Shown here: in pieces, positions 63,941 to 64,000 of the stretch
Position numbering within the stretch: position 1 is the stretch's first letter
How the letters are laid out: each line of letters opens with the position of its first letter
DNA from: Ktedonospora formicarum
Lineage (GTDB): Bacteria; Chloroflexota; Ktedonobacteria; Ktedonobacterales; Ktedonobacteraceae
Assembly: GCF_016587355.1 (NCBI RefSeq)
Contig: NZ_BNJF01000001.1
Location: 2,368,501 to 2,432,500, forward strand
DNA length: 64,000 nucleotides
Direction of reading: 5' to 3'
Made by a program: the position numbers and the translations under genes
Notes under the pieces: generated by a model
What the model was told of the DNA's origin: nothing
Seen by the model: the letters and a program-made list of their open reading frames with translations, nothing else
Databases searched by the model: none

Positions 63941-64000
63941 TCCAGGCAATTCACCTGATGGTGAGCTTTGGCGCAATCCCATTTATTGGAGCCATTACAG

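Overview
The window reads as a chromosomal segment of a monoderm-like bacterium with roughly balanced base composition. The best fit is Chloroflexota, probably the Ktedonobacteria. This is inferred from the gene set: LCP and FemAB cell-envelope enzymes, several lipoproteins, many Ser/Thr kinases and orphan two-component proteins, ECF sigma factors, a predicted F420-dependent oxidoreductase and a PDZ/DUF512 radical-SAM protein. No rRNA, tRNA, CRISPR array or transposase gene was recognised. dnaA (about 17 kb) and parAB (about 53 kb) are both present, so the region may lie in the origin half of the chromosome, but there is no dnaN and no cluster of DnaA boxes.

Layout. 0-8.5 kb: an SDR oxidoreductase, an excisionase-like DNA-binding protein, an orphan histidine kinase, an RsmD-like rRNA methyltransferase downstream of a gene that looks split by a one-base frameshift, a YflT-type stress protein, an orphan NarL-type regulator and a Ser/Thr kinase. 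8.8-18.4 kb: an ABC exporter, glmS preceded by a clear glmS ribozyme, a PadR regulator, a membrane protein, a HAD phosphatase, dnaA and a RidA protein. 18.5-29.4 kb: a second Ser/Thr kinase, a TolB-like lipoprotein, an LCP protein, GT4 and GT39 glycosyltransferases, a 40-residue membrane protein, and an FtsH-like AAA protease with a membrane partner. 29.6-37.8 kb: a GNAT acetyltransferase with two FemAB ligases, a frameshifted alpha/beta hydrolase, prs, a nucleoside hydrolase, ispH and a small protein resembling the NAD-binding domain of glutamyl-tRNA reductase.

38.1-41.4 kb: an ECF sigma factor, a membrane-anchored Rieske protein that may be its anti-sigma factor, a YtkA-like protein and a LolA/DUF4367-like lipoprotein. 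This is the strongest candidate for a little-described redox-sensing system. 42.5-51.9 kb: a YajQ protein, a giant TPR protein, a heme block (hemH and two tandem hemE paralogues, one with a broken signature) and a DinB-like protein. 52-64 kb: parB/parA, a membrane protein, an FmdB zinc ribbon, a GerMN lipoprotein, YchF, an M20 amidohydrolase, a WYL regulator behind three operator-like palindromes, an SRAP (YedK) protein, the DUF512 protein, a Ddn-like oxidoreductase and a membrane protein cut by the window edge.

Three genes (about 4.9, 33.35 and 63.92 kb) each look interrupted by loss of one base, and each would be repaired by adding one G or C. Either the sequence has indel errors or these genes are decaying. 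A dispersed intergenic motif (CTTATNCGAAAACC, often in facing pairs) and a perfect 32-bp inverted repeat downstream of dnaA are the main unexplained non-coding structures.
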